A stretch of DNA of 64,000 nucleotides, from NCBI GenBank assembly GCA_049568075.1, contig CP144911.1. The stretch is one strand, 5' to 3'. How positions within the stretch are numbered: the first letter of the stretch is position 1; every line of letters starts with the position of its first letter. This DNA is from Gottfriedia sp049568075. Lineage in GTDB: Bacteria; Bacillota; Bacilli; Bacillales; Bacillaceae_G. Positions 56,479-64,000 of this stretch are shown piece by piece. A program made the position numbers and the translations under genes. The notes under the pieces are model-generated. The model was not told the DNA's origin, did not search any database, and saw nothing but the letters and a program-made list of their open reading frames with translations.

Positions 56479-57205
56479 ATGAATGGTTTCGTATTGTTTT
56501 CAAAGCAACACATAATTACATTATTAATCATTCTTCTCCTTCTTATCTGTTTGTTTTACTTCAGAAAATTTAATAAACAATAAGAAAAAGTAGATTTATT
56601 CCTCCGTACCCTATTAATCGTCTCAATGCTTACAGTAGAATTTCTATTATATGGATGGCTTATTAAAACGAACCAGTGGGATTGGGGCGATTCATTACCT
56701 CTCCAACTATGCAGTATAAGTATGTATCTATGCTGTTATACACTTATTACAAAAAATTATAAAGTTTATGAGATTATCTATTTTTGGGGATTAGCTGGGG
56801 CTATCCAAGCTGTACTTACTCCAGATATTAAATATAGCTTCCCTCATTTTAAATATATACAATTTTTCACTACTCACGGAGGAGTCATTAATTTCTATTT
56901 GTTATATGACATTTATCTTTGGATATACTCCAATTCTCCGTTCATTATTAAAGTCATTCTTCTATATAATTTTATTGGCTATACCTATTTACTTACTGGA
57001 TTATGTTATAAAAGGAAACTACTTATTTTTAAGAGCTAAACCTGCTGGGGCAAACTTGCTAGACTTTTTTGGGCCATGGCCATATTACTTAATTGTATTA
57101 GGCTTAATTCTTTTCCCCTATTTTTTGATTTTATATCTCACAATTCATTCATTTAACAAAAAGCTGAAGATAAACCAAGTACCATCCGATCATTCTATCA
57201 ATTAA
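56479..57205 (+). pseudogene. TIGR02206/YwaF-like membrane protein, broken by a stop and a frameshift
   Basis: The gene starts with a good ribosome binding site (GAGAGAGGTG) and reads 34 codons to an in-frame TAA at 56581. The same frame then continues (KVDLFLRTLLIVSML...WDWGDSLPLQLCSI) to about 56910, where family similarity moves to a second frame (FGYTPILRSLLKSFF...GANLLDFFGPWPYYL) to 57205. Together these give a roughly 240-residue, multi-helix membrane protein of the YwaF/TIGR02206 family, whose function is unknown. One nonsense plus one frameshift make it a likely pseudogene, though assembly error cannot be ruled out. Confidence 0.75.
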
Positions 57206-57343
57206 TTAATGAGTGGATCTCCTGTATTTAGCGTAAATTCAAAATTCTTCAATTTCATTAAATAAGTTCGAATTGTTTTCCATGTTAGCACTAACATTTC
57301 CTATCTCATTTATGCTATATTTACAATGAATGGGGTGGACAAA

Positions 57344-57703
57344 GTGGCAAAAAAGAAAAGTAGTAAAATTAATAATATAAGAACGTTTGCACTTTCATTA
57401 TTATTTATTGGCTTCATCATTATGTATGGTGGTGTATTTTTCAGAGAGCATAAGATTGTCATGACGCTCTTTATGCTTGTGGGATTTTTAGCGATTATAG
57501 GTAGTACAGTTGTTTATTTTTGGATCGGAATGCTGTCTACAAAAACAATTCAAGTCATCTGTCCGAATTGTAACAAAACGACTAAAATGCTTGGTAAAGT
57601 TGACATCTGTATGTATTGTAATGAGCCACTTACATTAGATCCTTCATTAGAAGGTAAAGAATTTAATGAAAAATATAATAGCAAACGAGATGCTAAACAA
57701 TAG
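57344..57703 (+). CDS. ygzB: YgzB/UPF0295 family membrane protein
   Basis: A 119-residue protein with two transmembrane helices (TFALSLLFIGFIIMYGG and LFMLVGFLAIIGSTVVYFW) and a cytosolic zinc-ribbon-like tail with CPNC and CMYC. It closely matches YgzB of B. subtilis, also a neighbour of perR. GTG 57344 is chosen to fit the family start (MAKKKSSKI), with GGGGTGG upstream; ATG 57326 is in frame but part of that ribosome binding site. Function unknown. Confidence 0.87.
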   Translation: MAKKKSSKINNIRTFALSLLFIGFIIMYGGVFFREHKIVMTLFMLVGFLAIIGSTVVYFWIGMLSTKTIQVICPNCNKTTKMLGKVDICMYCNEPLTLDPSLEGKEFNEKYNSKRDAKQ

Positions 57704-57705
57704 CA

Positions 57706-57749
57706 AAATAAATAAAGCACATTACAATTATGTAATGTGCTTTATTATG
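57706..57749. terminator. Bidirectional terminator between ygzB and perR
   Basis: AATAAAGCACATTACA/TGTAATGTGCTTTATT with a 4-nt loop. Confidence 0.85.
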
Positions 57750-58182
57750 ATAATGCTTTTTCTTTACATTTAGGACAAATTCCGTATACTTCCATTCTAT
57801 GATTGGTTACTTCAAATCCCGTTTCCTTTTCAACATAAAGATTGATTCCTTCTAATCCGTCGTAATGAAAGTCATTCATTTCACCACATTTTTCACAAAT
57901 AATATGATAATGATCAGTTGTTATATAATCAAAACGACTAGAAGAATCACCGAAGTTTAATTCTTTAACCATTCCTACTTCACGTAATACTCTGAGATTA
58001 TTGTAAACTGTTGCCACACTCATATTTGGAAATTTTCCCTCAAGTGCTTTATAGATTTCATCAGCAGTAGGATGTGTTCCACTTCCTATTAAATATTCTA
58101 TAATTGCATGCCTCTGAGGTGTAATACGTACGCCGCTATTCTTTAAATGTAAAATTGCATCTTGAATATTTTCCTTATGCAA
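57745..58182 (-). CDS. perR: Peroxide-responsive repressor PerR (Fur family)
   Basis: PerR represses peroxide-defence genes with Fe or Mn and is inactivated when peroxide oxidises its metal-binding histidines. The 145-residue protein has the N-terminal winged helix (TPQRHAIIEYL, MSVATVYNNLRVL), the sensing site residues in THPTADEI and DYITTDHYHIICEKCGE, and the structural zinc cysteines CEKC and CPKC. The motif set fits PerR rather than Fur or Zur. Neighbours ygzB and bcp support this. A TTGACA promoter lies upstream. Confidence 0.94.
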   Translation of the reverse strand: MHKENIQDAILHLKNSGVRITPQRHAIIEYLIGSGTHPTADEIYKALEGKFPNMSVATVYNNLRVLREVGMVKELNFGDSSSRFDYITTDHYHIICEKCGEMNDFHYDGLEGINLYVEKETGFEVTNHRMEVYGICPKCKEKALS

Positions 58183-58234
58183 CGCCGCTCTCCCCGTTTC
58201 TATAAAATAGTTCCTAAATTAATTACTTATTATT

Positions 58235-58264
58235 AGTTTATTCAACTGCAAGAATATTTGTCAA
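58235..58264 (-). promoter_or_regulatory. Promoter of perR
   Basis: On the minus strand TTGACA (58264-58259), 18-bp spacer, TAAACT (58240-58235). No clear Per box was found around it. Confidence 0.6.
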
Positions 58265-58317
58265 CTTTTTGAGAATTTCTTAAAAAAATTAGCCTATGCT
58301 TGTATCCCATATATGAA

Positions 58318-58352
58318 AACAAAAAAATGTGCGAGAATTCTCTCGCACTTCA
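58318..58352 (-). terminator. Terminator downstream of bcp
   Basis: On the minus strand AAGTGCGAGA/TCTCGCACATT with a short loop and seven T residues, about 160 nt after bcp and before perR. Confidence 0.75.
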
Positions 58353-58510
58353 ATATGCTATCATCTGAGGAGGTATGCCCTATACTCCAATATATTCTCG
58401 AAAGCAATATAGGTATAGACGAAAAGCTCGATTTTTTTAGATAAAACGATTCTTTCTCAAAAAAACTTAACATAAATCAAATTAATTGACCCAAAATAGT
58501 TTGTACAATT

Positions 58511-58975
58511 TTAAGAACGACTAATGACACTATAAACATCTTCAACATGATTCTTTACTCTAACCTTTTGCCATACATTTTCGATACAACCTTCTTCATC
58601 AATTAAAAATGTTGTACGTTCTATTCCCATATATTCCTTACCAAAATTATTCTTTAACTTCCATACATCATATAACTTTGCAACTTCAGTTGTTTCGTCT
58701 GAAAGTAATAAAAATGGTAATTGATGTTTTTCTATAAATTTTTCATGTCTTTTTATAGGATCAGGACTTATTCCTAAAATGACAGTTCCACTATTCATAA
58801 ACCTTTCGTATGAATCTCTAAAGTCACAAGCTTCTGTAGTACAACCTGGTGTCATATCCTTTGGGTAAAAGTAAAGAACTACTTTCTTTCCTCTATAGTC
58901 TGATAAAGTTACATCTTCTCCATTACTTGCTGGTAAAGTAAATTCCGGTGCTTTGATTCCAATTTCAACAGTCAT
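58511..58975 (-). CDS. bcp: Thioredoxin-dependent thiol peroxidase (Bcp/PrxQ)
   Basis: Bcp is a cytosolic atypical 2-Cys peroxiredoxin that reduces hydroperoxides with thioredoxin. The 154-residue protein has the peroxidatic and resolving cysteines five apart in DMTPGCTTEACDF, and GIERTTFLIDEEG near the C-terminus. AAGGAG precedes ATG 58975; the frame is open six codons further without a site. It starts 23 nt after the K+ channel gene, probably in the same transcript, and neighbours perR. Confidence 0.94.
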   Translation of the reverse strand: MTVEIGIKAPEFTLPASNGEDVTLSDYRGKKVVLYFYPKDMTPGCTTEACDFRDSYERFMNSGTVILGISPDPIKRHEKFIEKHQLPFLLLSDETTEVAKLYDVWKLKNNFGKEYMGIERTTFLIDEEGCIENVWQKVRVKNHVEDVYSVISRS

Positions 58976-58998
58976 AATAATCTCCTTAATCATAAATA

Positions 58999-59406
58999 TT
59001 AACGTTCTTCTTTAAATACTTGTAAAACAAAAGCCGCTGGCATCGTATAACCGATGAGCGCTTCAACCATAGCAACCCATCTTCCGATCCCCACTGGTAC
59101 AATATCCCCATAGCCTACAGACAAAAGGGTGATTGCGCTAAAATATAAGCATAACCCCATTATATGGTAATTAGTCCCTTCAATAGGAATAGAATGCTCA
59201 ATTAAAATTGGATGTGGCCCGCGGTCTAGTATAAAATACACTGCGCTAAAGCCGATAAGTACCGTTCCATATATTAAAAATAAAAGAATGTAATTATTAA
59301 TTGAAATAAGACTTTTATTGACTTTTGTAGTTGAAGTATTCCATAAATACACTAGGCTATACAAAATTGCAAAGATAGCAATAAAAAAGAAAAAAGCAGT
59401 TCCCAT
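58999..59406 (-). CDS. Two-helix potassium channel family protein
   Basis: A 135-residue membrane protein with the potassium selectivity filter in TLLSVGYGDIVPVG, flanked by pore and inner helices, and two preceding hydrophobic segments. It is an Ion_trans_2-type small channel without a visible cytoplasmic RCK domain. ATG 59406 has GAGGTG upstream; a GTG three codons earlier overlaps that site. It is linked with the ABC exporter genes (52-nt gap) and bcp (23-nt gap). Gating signal unknown. Confidence 0.85.
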   Translation of the reverse strand: MGTAFFFFIAIFAILYSLVYLWNTSTTKVNKSLISINNYILLFLIYGTVLIGFSAVYFILDRGPHPILIEHSIPIEGTNYHIMGLCLYFSAITLLSVGYGDIVPVGIGRWVAMVEALIGYTMPAAFVLQVFKEER

Positions 59407-59458
59407 TTCAATCACCTCATTTCAATTTATGAAACAAGCTATTGAAATAGAATACTGC

Positions 59459-60244
59459 TTAGTTACCCGCACCTTTATATTTTTTTACACCTTGATTCCA
59501 AATTAAAACAGCTATAACAAAAACAACTAATCCCATAACAGGCGTTAAAAATGAATAGACATACCATTCACTTCTACGTAGAAAATACGCAGCCGGATAA
59601 ACACCTACAAATGCAAATGGTAAAATCCATGTTAATACAAAGCGAATGATTGGATGATAAATATTAATCGGATAACGACCATAGTTTCCTATATTATACA
59701 TTAACGGCATAATTGACGTTCTTGCATCTGACCAAAAACCAATACTTGCTAAAGCAATAAAGATTCCGGCATAAACAAACATTCCACCAAAAGCCATTAA
59801 TAGAAATAAAAATGGATCATACCAAGTGATTGAAAGTCCTAATTTAAAACCTGCATAGATCATAATAATCAATCCAGTAATAGCACCTAGTAACGATTCT
59901 AACTCCATTTTCTCTAATACAACTTGAAAAAGACTATGAATTGGTCGAGTTAAAATACGATCAAACTCTCCCTTTACGATGTAACGATCATTAAAATCCC
60001 ATATATTAAAAAATGAACCAAAAAGAGCAAACGGAACTAAAAAGAAACCATAAATGAATACAATTTCATCTCGGTTCCACCCTTCAATAAGTGACGTATG
60101 ATTGAAAACTAATAATATAAAAATTAAATTTACAGCCTGAGCCATCAAATCTGATAAAAATGATAAAAAGAAGTTTGCTCTATATTGTAACTTCGTTTTT
60201 AAATATTGACCTGAATATTGAAGAAATATATTTAAATAAAACAT
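59459..60244 (-). CDS. ABC-2 type transporter permease (DUF990)
   Basis: A 261-residue integral membrane protein with six hydrophobic helices, of the DUF990 ABC-2 permease family. The motifs DFNDRYIVKGEFDRILTRPIHSLFQ are typical of this family after the second helix. It forms the exporter with the permease just upstream and the ATPase beyond it. Cargo unknown; exporters of this family are often annotated for drug or lipid transport without proof. Three nt separate it from the preceding permease. Confidence 0.88.
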   Translation of the reverse strand: MFYLNIFLQYSGQYLKTKLQYRANFFLSFLSDLMAQAVNLIFILLVFNHTSLIEGWNRDEIVFIYGFFLVPFALFGSFFNIWDFNDRYIVKGEFDRILTRPIHSLFQVVLEKMELESLLGAITGLIIMIYAGFKLGLSITWYDPFLFLLMAFGGMFVYAGIFIALASIGFWSDARTSIMPLMYNIGNYGRYPINIYHPIIRFVLTWILPFAFVGVYPAAYFLRRSEWYVYSFLTPVMGLVVFVIAVLIWNQGVKKYKGAGN

Positions 60245-60247
60245 TCT

Positions 60248-61039
60248 TTAACCTCCTTGTATAACAAGATGCTTTTTAGCTTTATACCATATAAGAGAAA
60301 TAGGGATACATAAAATAATGATCCAAATTACTTGAAATAAAAGGCCTCTTAAAATCAATTCACCTTTTATGCCTTGAGCAAAAATCATACTAGGAATATA
60401 GCTGATTCCTTGAAATGGTAAGTACTTCATTACATCTTGTGCCCAAACCGGAAAGAACGTGATTGGAATCGTTAAACCTGAAAATAAATCGATGATGACA
60501 CGTTTAGCTTGAATAAATCCCATATTATTTTGAAGGAAGAATGCCATTAAACCTGTTAATAAATTCAATTGTGTATTAATAGCAAAACTGAAAATCGAAG
60601 CAATTAAAAATAAACCTAAAGTTTTTAAATTAAATGAAACATCTAACCGAAAAATTAAAGCTACTATAATAAAGCCTGGAATTGAAAAGAAAAAGAATCT
60701 AAAAATCCCCTCACCTAACCCTTGCATCACTTTAGTAAGTAAATAGTTATAAGGTCTAATAAGTTCTATTGCTACTTTACCTTCTACAATTTCTTCAGCA
60801 ATTTCACGGTCAAGATTATTAAAATAAAACGCCCTTGCCATCCAAGCAATTGCTACATAAGTAGTCATCTGGTTTACTGAAACACCTTGAATTGATCCTT
60901 GGTGACCATAGATTGCTTTCCATAAAAAGAAATAAGCTCCTATATTAATCGTATAAATAACAATCCCAGTGTAATAATTAGTACGATACGCTAACATCAT
61001 TAAAAAACGGATTCGAATGATTTCAATATACTTACTCAT
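60248..61039 (-). CDS. ABC-2 type transporter permease (DUF990)
   Basis: A 263-residue permease paralogous to the one following it, again with about six transmembrane helices. DREIAEEIVEGKVAIELIRPYNYLLTKVMQ is the equivalent cytosolic block. Its ATG overlaps the end of the ATPase gene by 8 nt, so the three proteins are made in a coupled manner. Two different permeases and one ATPase imply a heterodimeric membrane part. Confidence 0.88.
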   Translation of the reverse strand: MSKYIEIIRIRFLMMLAYRTNYYTGIVIYTINIGAYFFLWKAIYGHQGSIQGVSVNQMTTYVAIAWMARAFYFNNLDREIAEEIVEGKVAIELIRPYNYLLTKVMQGLGEGIFRFFFFSIPGFIIVALIFRLDVSFNLKTLGLFLIASIFSFAINTQLNLLTGLMAFFLQNNMGFIQAKRVIIDLFSGLTIPITFFPVWAQDVMKYLPFQGISYIPSMIFAQGIKGELILRGLLFQVIWIIILCIPISLIWYKAKKHLVIQGG

Positions 61040-62045
61040 TACTAATACCTTCTTGGTAGATGTTTCGTATAATTTCTTCTGTAGAAATTTCTAACATCTT
61101 CATATCTTTAACGGGATTTGATTGAACTACTTTAGCTATAATCATAGAAATAAGCGTTTCATCATTCGGTAATGTAACACTCCAAATATTTTCGCCTTCT
61201 TCTTCTTTCCATTTTACATCAGTTCGTCCGATCAATTCATATAATGTAGTATGATTTACTGGCTTAATAAACTGGAATTGAATTTCTTTCTCTTCGCCCC
61301 ATTGCCCTTTTAATTGTTCAAGTTTTCCATCATATATGATTTTTCCTTCATCTAACATAACTACTCGATCACACAATGCCTCAATATCAGAAATATCATG
61401 GGTTGTTAAAAGAATTGTTGTGCCATATTTTTGGTTTAACTCTTTTAAAAACTCGCGAATTTTTAATTTTACTAATACATCTAATCCAATTGTTGGTTCA
61501 TCTAAAAATAATAAAGGTGGATTATGGATTAACGCAGCTGCTAATTCACATCTCATTCTTTGACCTAAAGATAACTTTCTTACAGGTTGATCTAATAAAG
61601 GCTCAATATCCAAAGTCTTTATGATATAACCCATATGTTCTTCATATTGCTTATCTGGTATTTGATAAACCTTTTTTAGTAATCGAAATGATTCTTGTAC
61701 TGCAATATCCCACCATAATTGAGATCTTTGCCCAAATACGACACCTATTGATTTAACAAAACGCTCTCGATCTTTTTGAGGATGGTAACCATTAACTGTT
61801 ATATCACCAGAAGTAGGTGTTAGTATTCCCGTCAACATTTTAATTGTAGTCGACTTCCCTGCACCATTCTCTCCGATATAAGCCATCATTTCACCTTTTT
61901 TTACAGAAAAGCTTATATTATTAACGGCTGTTTTCGTTCTATAGTTTCTTGTAAATAAATCTCTAAATGCACCTTTTACACCAGAGCGACTCAAGAAAGT
62001 TTTAAATTCTTTGTGTAAGTTCTGAACTTCGATTATGTTTTCCAT
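61032..62045 (-). CDS. ABC transporter ATP-binding protein (ABC-2 exporter)
   Basis: A 337-residue ATPase. Walker A GENGAGKST, Q-loop VVFGQRSQLWWD, signature LSLGQRMR, Walker B LLFLDEP and H-loop TTHDISD are present; the N-terminal extension (HKEFKTFLSRSGVKGAFRDLF) and a roughly 100-residue C-terminal domain are characteristic of the group that pairs with DUF990 permeases. ATG 62045 follows GGAGG; 20 more open codons upstream lack a site. Confidence 0.92.
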   Translation of the reverse strand: MENIIEVQNLHKEFKTFLSRSGVKGAFRDLFTRNYRTKTAVNNISFSVKKGEMMAYIGENGAGKSTTIKMLTGILTPTSGDITVNGYHPQKDRERFVKSIGVVFGQRSQLWWDIAVQESFRLLKKVYQIPDKQYEEHMGYIIKTLDIEPLLDQPVRKLSLGQRMRCELAAALIHNPPLLFLDEPTIGLDVLVKLKIREFLKELNQKYGTTILLTTHDISDIEALCDRVVMLDEGKIIYDGKLEQLKGQWGEEKEIQFQFIKPVNHTTLYELIGRTDVKWKEEEGENIWSVTLPNDETLISMIIAKVVQSNPVKDMKMLEISTEEIIRNIYQEGISNE

Positions 62046-62317
62046 AAGACTTCCTCCATTTTTTATTCCGTCGCTTAGTGTATTTGAAATACGAACTAAG
62101 TACAATAAAAAAGTACTAAAAAGTAGTTTCCAATTTTTATCGGACTATTTTTGAGAAAAATATAGATTCTACAAAATGTTCAAATTTCTTTTTAACTTGT
62201 AAAGGCTTACATTTACCACGCGCTAAAATTTCGTGCTAGAATGTAATTTAACCACATAAATAATGTAAGATGCCGGTTAAATGCTTTCATTTTTTTATCA
62301 ATAATGGGAGGTACTCC

Positions 62318-63619
62318 ATGAATAATCAAAAGTCAATTGAAATACATAATGAAGCTTTAGAACACATCGTTGGAGGAGTGAACAGTCCTTCAAGATCGTT
62401 TAAAGCAGTTGGTGGCGGAGCTCCTGTCACAATGAAGCGTGCAAAAGGCGCATATTTTTGGGATGTTGATGGCAATCAATATATAGATTATTTAGCAGCA
62501 TACGGTCCTATTATCACTGGCCACGCTCACCCACATATTACAGAAGCAATCACAAAAGCAGCAGAAAATGGTGTCCTTTACGGTACTCCTCATGAACTTG
62601 AAGTACAATTTGCCAAAATGCTAAAAGAAGCGATTCCTAGTATGGATAAAGTCAGATTTACAAATTCAGGTACTGAGTCCGTAATGACAACTATTCGTGT
62701 AGCAAGAGCATACACTGGACGTACTAAAATCGTTAAATTTGCTGGATGTTATCACGGTCATTCGGATTTAGTACTTGTTGCTGCAGGCTCTGGACCATCT
62801 ACACTTGGTACTCCTGATTCCGCTGGTGTACCACAAAGTATAGCCAATGAAGTTATTACAGTTCCATTTAATGACACCACAGCATATGCAGAAACAATGG
62901 AAAAATGGGGTCATGAAGTAGCTGGTGTACTTGTTGAGCCAATCGTCGGTAACTTCGGAATCGTTGAACCAAAAGAAGGATTCCTAGAAGCTGTAAATGA
63001 AATTACGCACAATCACGGTGCTTTAGTCATTTATGATGAAGTAATAACTGCCTTCAGATTTATGTATGGAGGAGCACAAAATTTATTAGGAATTGAACCA
63101 GACTTAACAGCTCTTGGAAAGATTATAGGCGGTGGATTACCGATCGGAGCTTATGGTGGTAAAAAAGAAATTATGGAAACAGTTGCCCCACTTGGTCCTG
63201 CATATCAAGCTGGTACGATGGCAGGTAATCCAGCATCAATTGCAGCTGGTATTGCATGTCTTGAAGTATTACAACAAGAAGGTGTCTATGAAGAATTAGA
63301 TCGTCTAGGTGCCATTCTTGAAAAAGGTATTCAGGAAAAAGCTGATGAGCACAACATCCATATAAAAATCAATCGCTTAAAAGGTGCCTTAACTGTCTAT
63401 TTCAATGTAGACGAAGTAACGAATTATGAAGAAGCAAAAGAATCAGATGGAGAAGTTTTCGGTAGATTCTTTAAGCTTCTATTAGAAGAAGGTATTAATC
63501 TAGCACCATCAAAATATGAAGCTTGGTTCTTAACTACAGCTCATACTGAACAAGATGTTCACCAAACTATTAATGCTGTTGGGAACGCGTTCCTAAAATT
63601 ATCTACGATTAAACTATGA
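62318..63619 (+). CDS. gsaB: Glutamate-1-semialdehyde 2,1-aminomutase
   Basis: GsaB converts glutamate-1-semialdehyde to 5-aminolevulinate for haem, using PLP, in the cytosol. The 433-residue class-III aminotransferase-fold protein has GGVNSPSRSFKAVGG at the N-terminus, FTNSGTESVMTTIRVAR, YHGHSD, YDEVITAFR and the PLP Lys in TALGKIIGGGLPIGAYGG. Location near bcp/perR fits B. subtilis gsaB rather than the hemAXCDBL operon copy, so a second aminomutase is expected elsewhere. GGGAGG precedes ATG 62318. Confidence 0.94.
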   Translation: MNNQKSIEIHNEALEHIVGGVNSPSRSFKAVGGGAPVTMKRAKGAYFWDVDGNQYIDYLAAYGPIITGHAHPHITEAITKAAENGVLYGTPHELEVQFAKMLKEAIPSMDKVRFTNSGTESVMTTIRVARAYTGRTKIVKFAGCYHGHSDLVLVAAGSGPSTLGTPDSAGVPQSIANEVITVPFNDTTAYAETMEKWGHEVAGVLVEPIVGNFGIVEPKEGFLEAVNEITHNHGALVIYDEVITAFRFMYGGAQNLLGIEPDLTALGKIIGGGLPIGAYGGKKEIMETVAPLGPAYQAGTMAGNPASIAAGIACLEVLQQEGVYEELDRLGAILEKGIQEKADEHNIHIKINRLKGALTVYFNVDEVTNYEEAKESDGEVFGRFFKLLLEEGINLAPSKYEAWFLTTAHTEQDVHQTINAVGNAFLKLSTIKL

Positions 63620-63626
63620 TATATCT

Positions 63627-63653
63627 GAGGTCACTACAACTTGAAGTGACCTC
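63627..63653 (+). terminator. Hairpin after gsaB (weak terminator)
   Basis: GAGGTCACT/AGTGACCTC perfect 9-bp stem with a 9-nt loop, but no U tract follows. Confidence 0.5.
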
Positions 63654-63714
63654 TATTCATACATAGTTAATTCTGAATAATCAATTTTTTTACCATAAAA
63701 TAGGAGGTAGTTAA

Positions 63715-64000
63715 ATGAAATTTCAAACAAAAACAGAATGGTCACCAGGTTTATTTAGAGATTATTACAATAACGAACATGATGCATGTGGGATTGTTGC
63801 CTTTATCAATCGTTCGATAACTCAAACAAGAGATACGATCGATATTGCTGCCGAAAGTTTACGAAAGATGAATCATCGAGCGGGATTTACGAACGGTGAA
63901 GGTGATGGTGTAGGAATTCAGACTGACATCCCCACTCTACTTTGGCAAGAAAAACTTACATCTGTAGGAATTAGTCCAGAAGTTGTTTCACATCCTTCAT
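63715..64000 (+). CDS. Glutamate synthase large subunit-like, N-terminal part (truncated by window)
   Basis: The frame from ATG 63715 (TAGGAGG upstream) is open to the window edge. The first 95 residues include HDACGIVAFI, where Cys25 would be the N-terminal nucleophile of a class II glutamine amidotransferase after propeptide removal, followed by AESLRKMNHRAGFTNGEGDGVGI. This is the start of glutamate synthase large subunits, which transfer glutamine amide nitrogen to 2-oxoglutarate. A stand-alone or two-component enzyme cannot be told from this part. Confidence 0.82.
   Translation, partial: MKFQTKTEWSPGLFRDYYNNEHDACGIVAFINRSITQTRDTIDIAAESLRKMNHRAGFTNGEGDGVGIQTDIPTLLWQEKLTSVGISPEVVSHPS

Noticed and set aside
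58200..58260. Per box upstream of perR
   Set aside because: AT-rich stretches such as TTAATTACTTATTAT do not match the TTATAATNATTATAA pattern well enough.

Overview
The window is a stretch of chromosome from a low-GC, spore-former-type Bacillaceae. The evidence is the gene order: ytpB-ytoA, metK/pckA, ytlACD, ytkD, ytzI-ytjA, menFDHBEC/menA, yteA-ytaB, glgBCDAP and perR/ygzB/bcp/gsaB all keep close to their Bacillus subtilis neighbourhoods. The 22-tRNA cluster behind the rrn operon closely follows B. subtilis trnB. Species cannot be fixed from the sequence alone. No prophage, insertion sequence, CRISPR array or plasmid gene was found.

Layout. 1-4.8 kb: end of a GerN-like antiporter, the sesquarterpene cyclase ytpB, gamma-carbonic-anhydrase-like ytoA, a degenerate 21-bp repeat field, and a PAP2 phosphatase/glycosyltransferase pair. 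4.9-8.1 kb: a polyamine operon of an Escherichia coli-type speD and one long ORF joining a fold-I PLP decarboxylase to spermidine synthase. 8.2-14.5 kb: accessory stress genes (OsmC, pirin, FosB), a DUF2332 remnant, DinB, an adenine-riboswitch-controlled amidohydrolase, MarR and a broken glycoside hydrolase. 14.6-25.9 kb: an oxidoreductase, metK with a SAM riboswitch, pckA, an AhpD-like/Rrf2 divergent pair, the ytlACD ABC transporter, two repeat elements, ytkD, ytzI and ytjA. 25.9-34.5 kb: menaquinone synthesis. 34.6-38.4 kb: yteA, ytaB, a cold-shock gene, an AIM24-family gene and a lipase. 38.4-46.4 kb: the glycogen operon. 47-48.5 kb: a drug/metabolite transporter coupled to adaA. 48.9-56.5 kb: rrn operon (16S-23S-5S) with 22 tRNAs, all on the minus strand, with tandem promoters. 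56.5-64 kb: a broken ywaF-like gene, ygzB, perR, bcp, a K+ channel, an ABC-2 exporter, gsaB and the start of a glutamate synthase gene.

How the parts work together. SpeD makes decarboxylated SAM while the fused ORF supplies the diamine and the aminopropyltransferase, so two cistrons could cover diamine to spermidine. MetK nearby makes the SAM, under a SAM-I riboswitch. The men genes build menaquinone from chorismate in two divergent units. The glg operon makes and degrades glycogen, and carries Spo0A-box-like sites upstream that fit a sporulation-linked store. PerR, bcp, OsmC, pirin and the AhpD-like protein form a peroxide/electrophile defence layer.

Most noteworthy: the zero-linker decarboxylase-SpeE fusion that keeps a perfect internal ribosome binding site and start codon; an adenine riboswitch of pbuE type in front of a purine-nucleoside-type deaminase; paired MhqR-like operators before the pirin gene; a 52-bp palindromic tandem repeat; and an extra tRNA-Thr plus a tRNA-Thr fragment inside the tRNA cluster.
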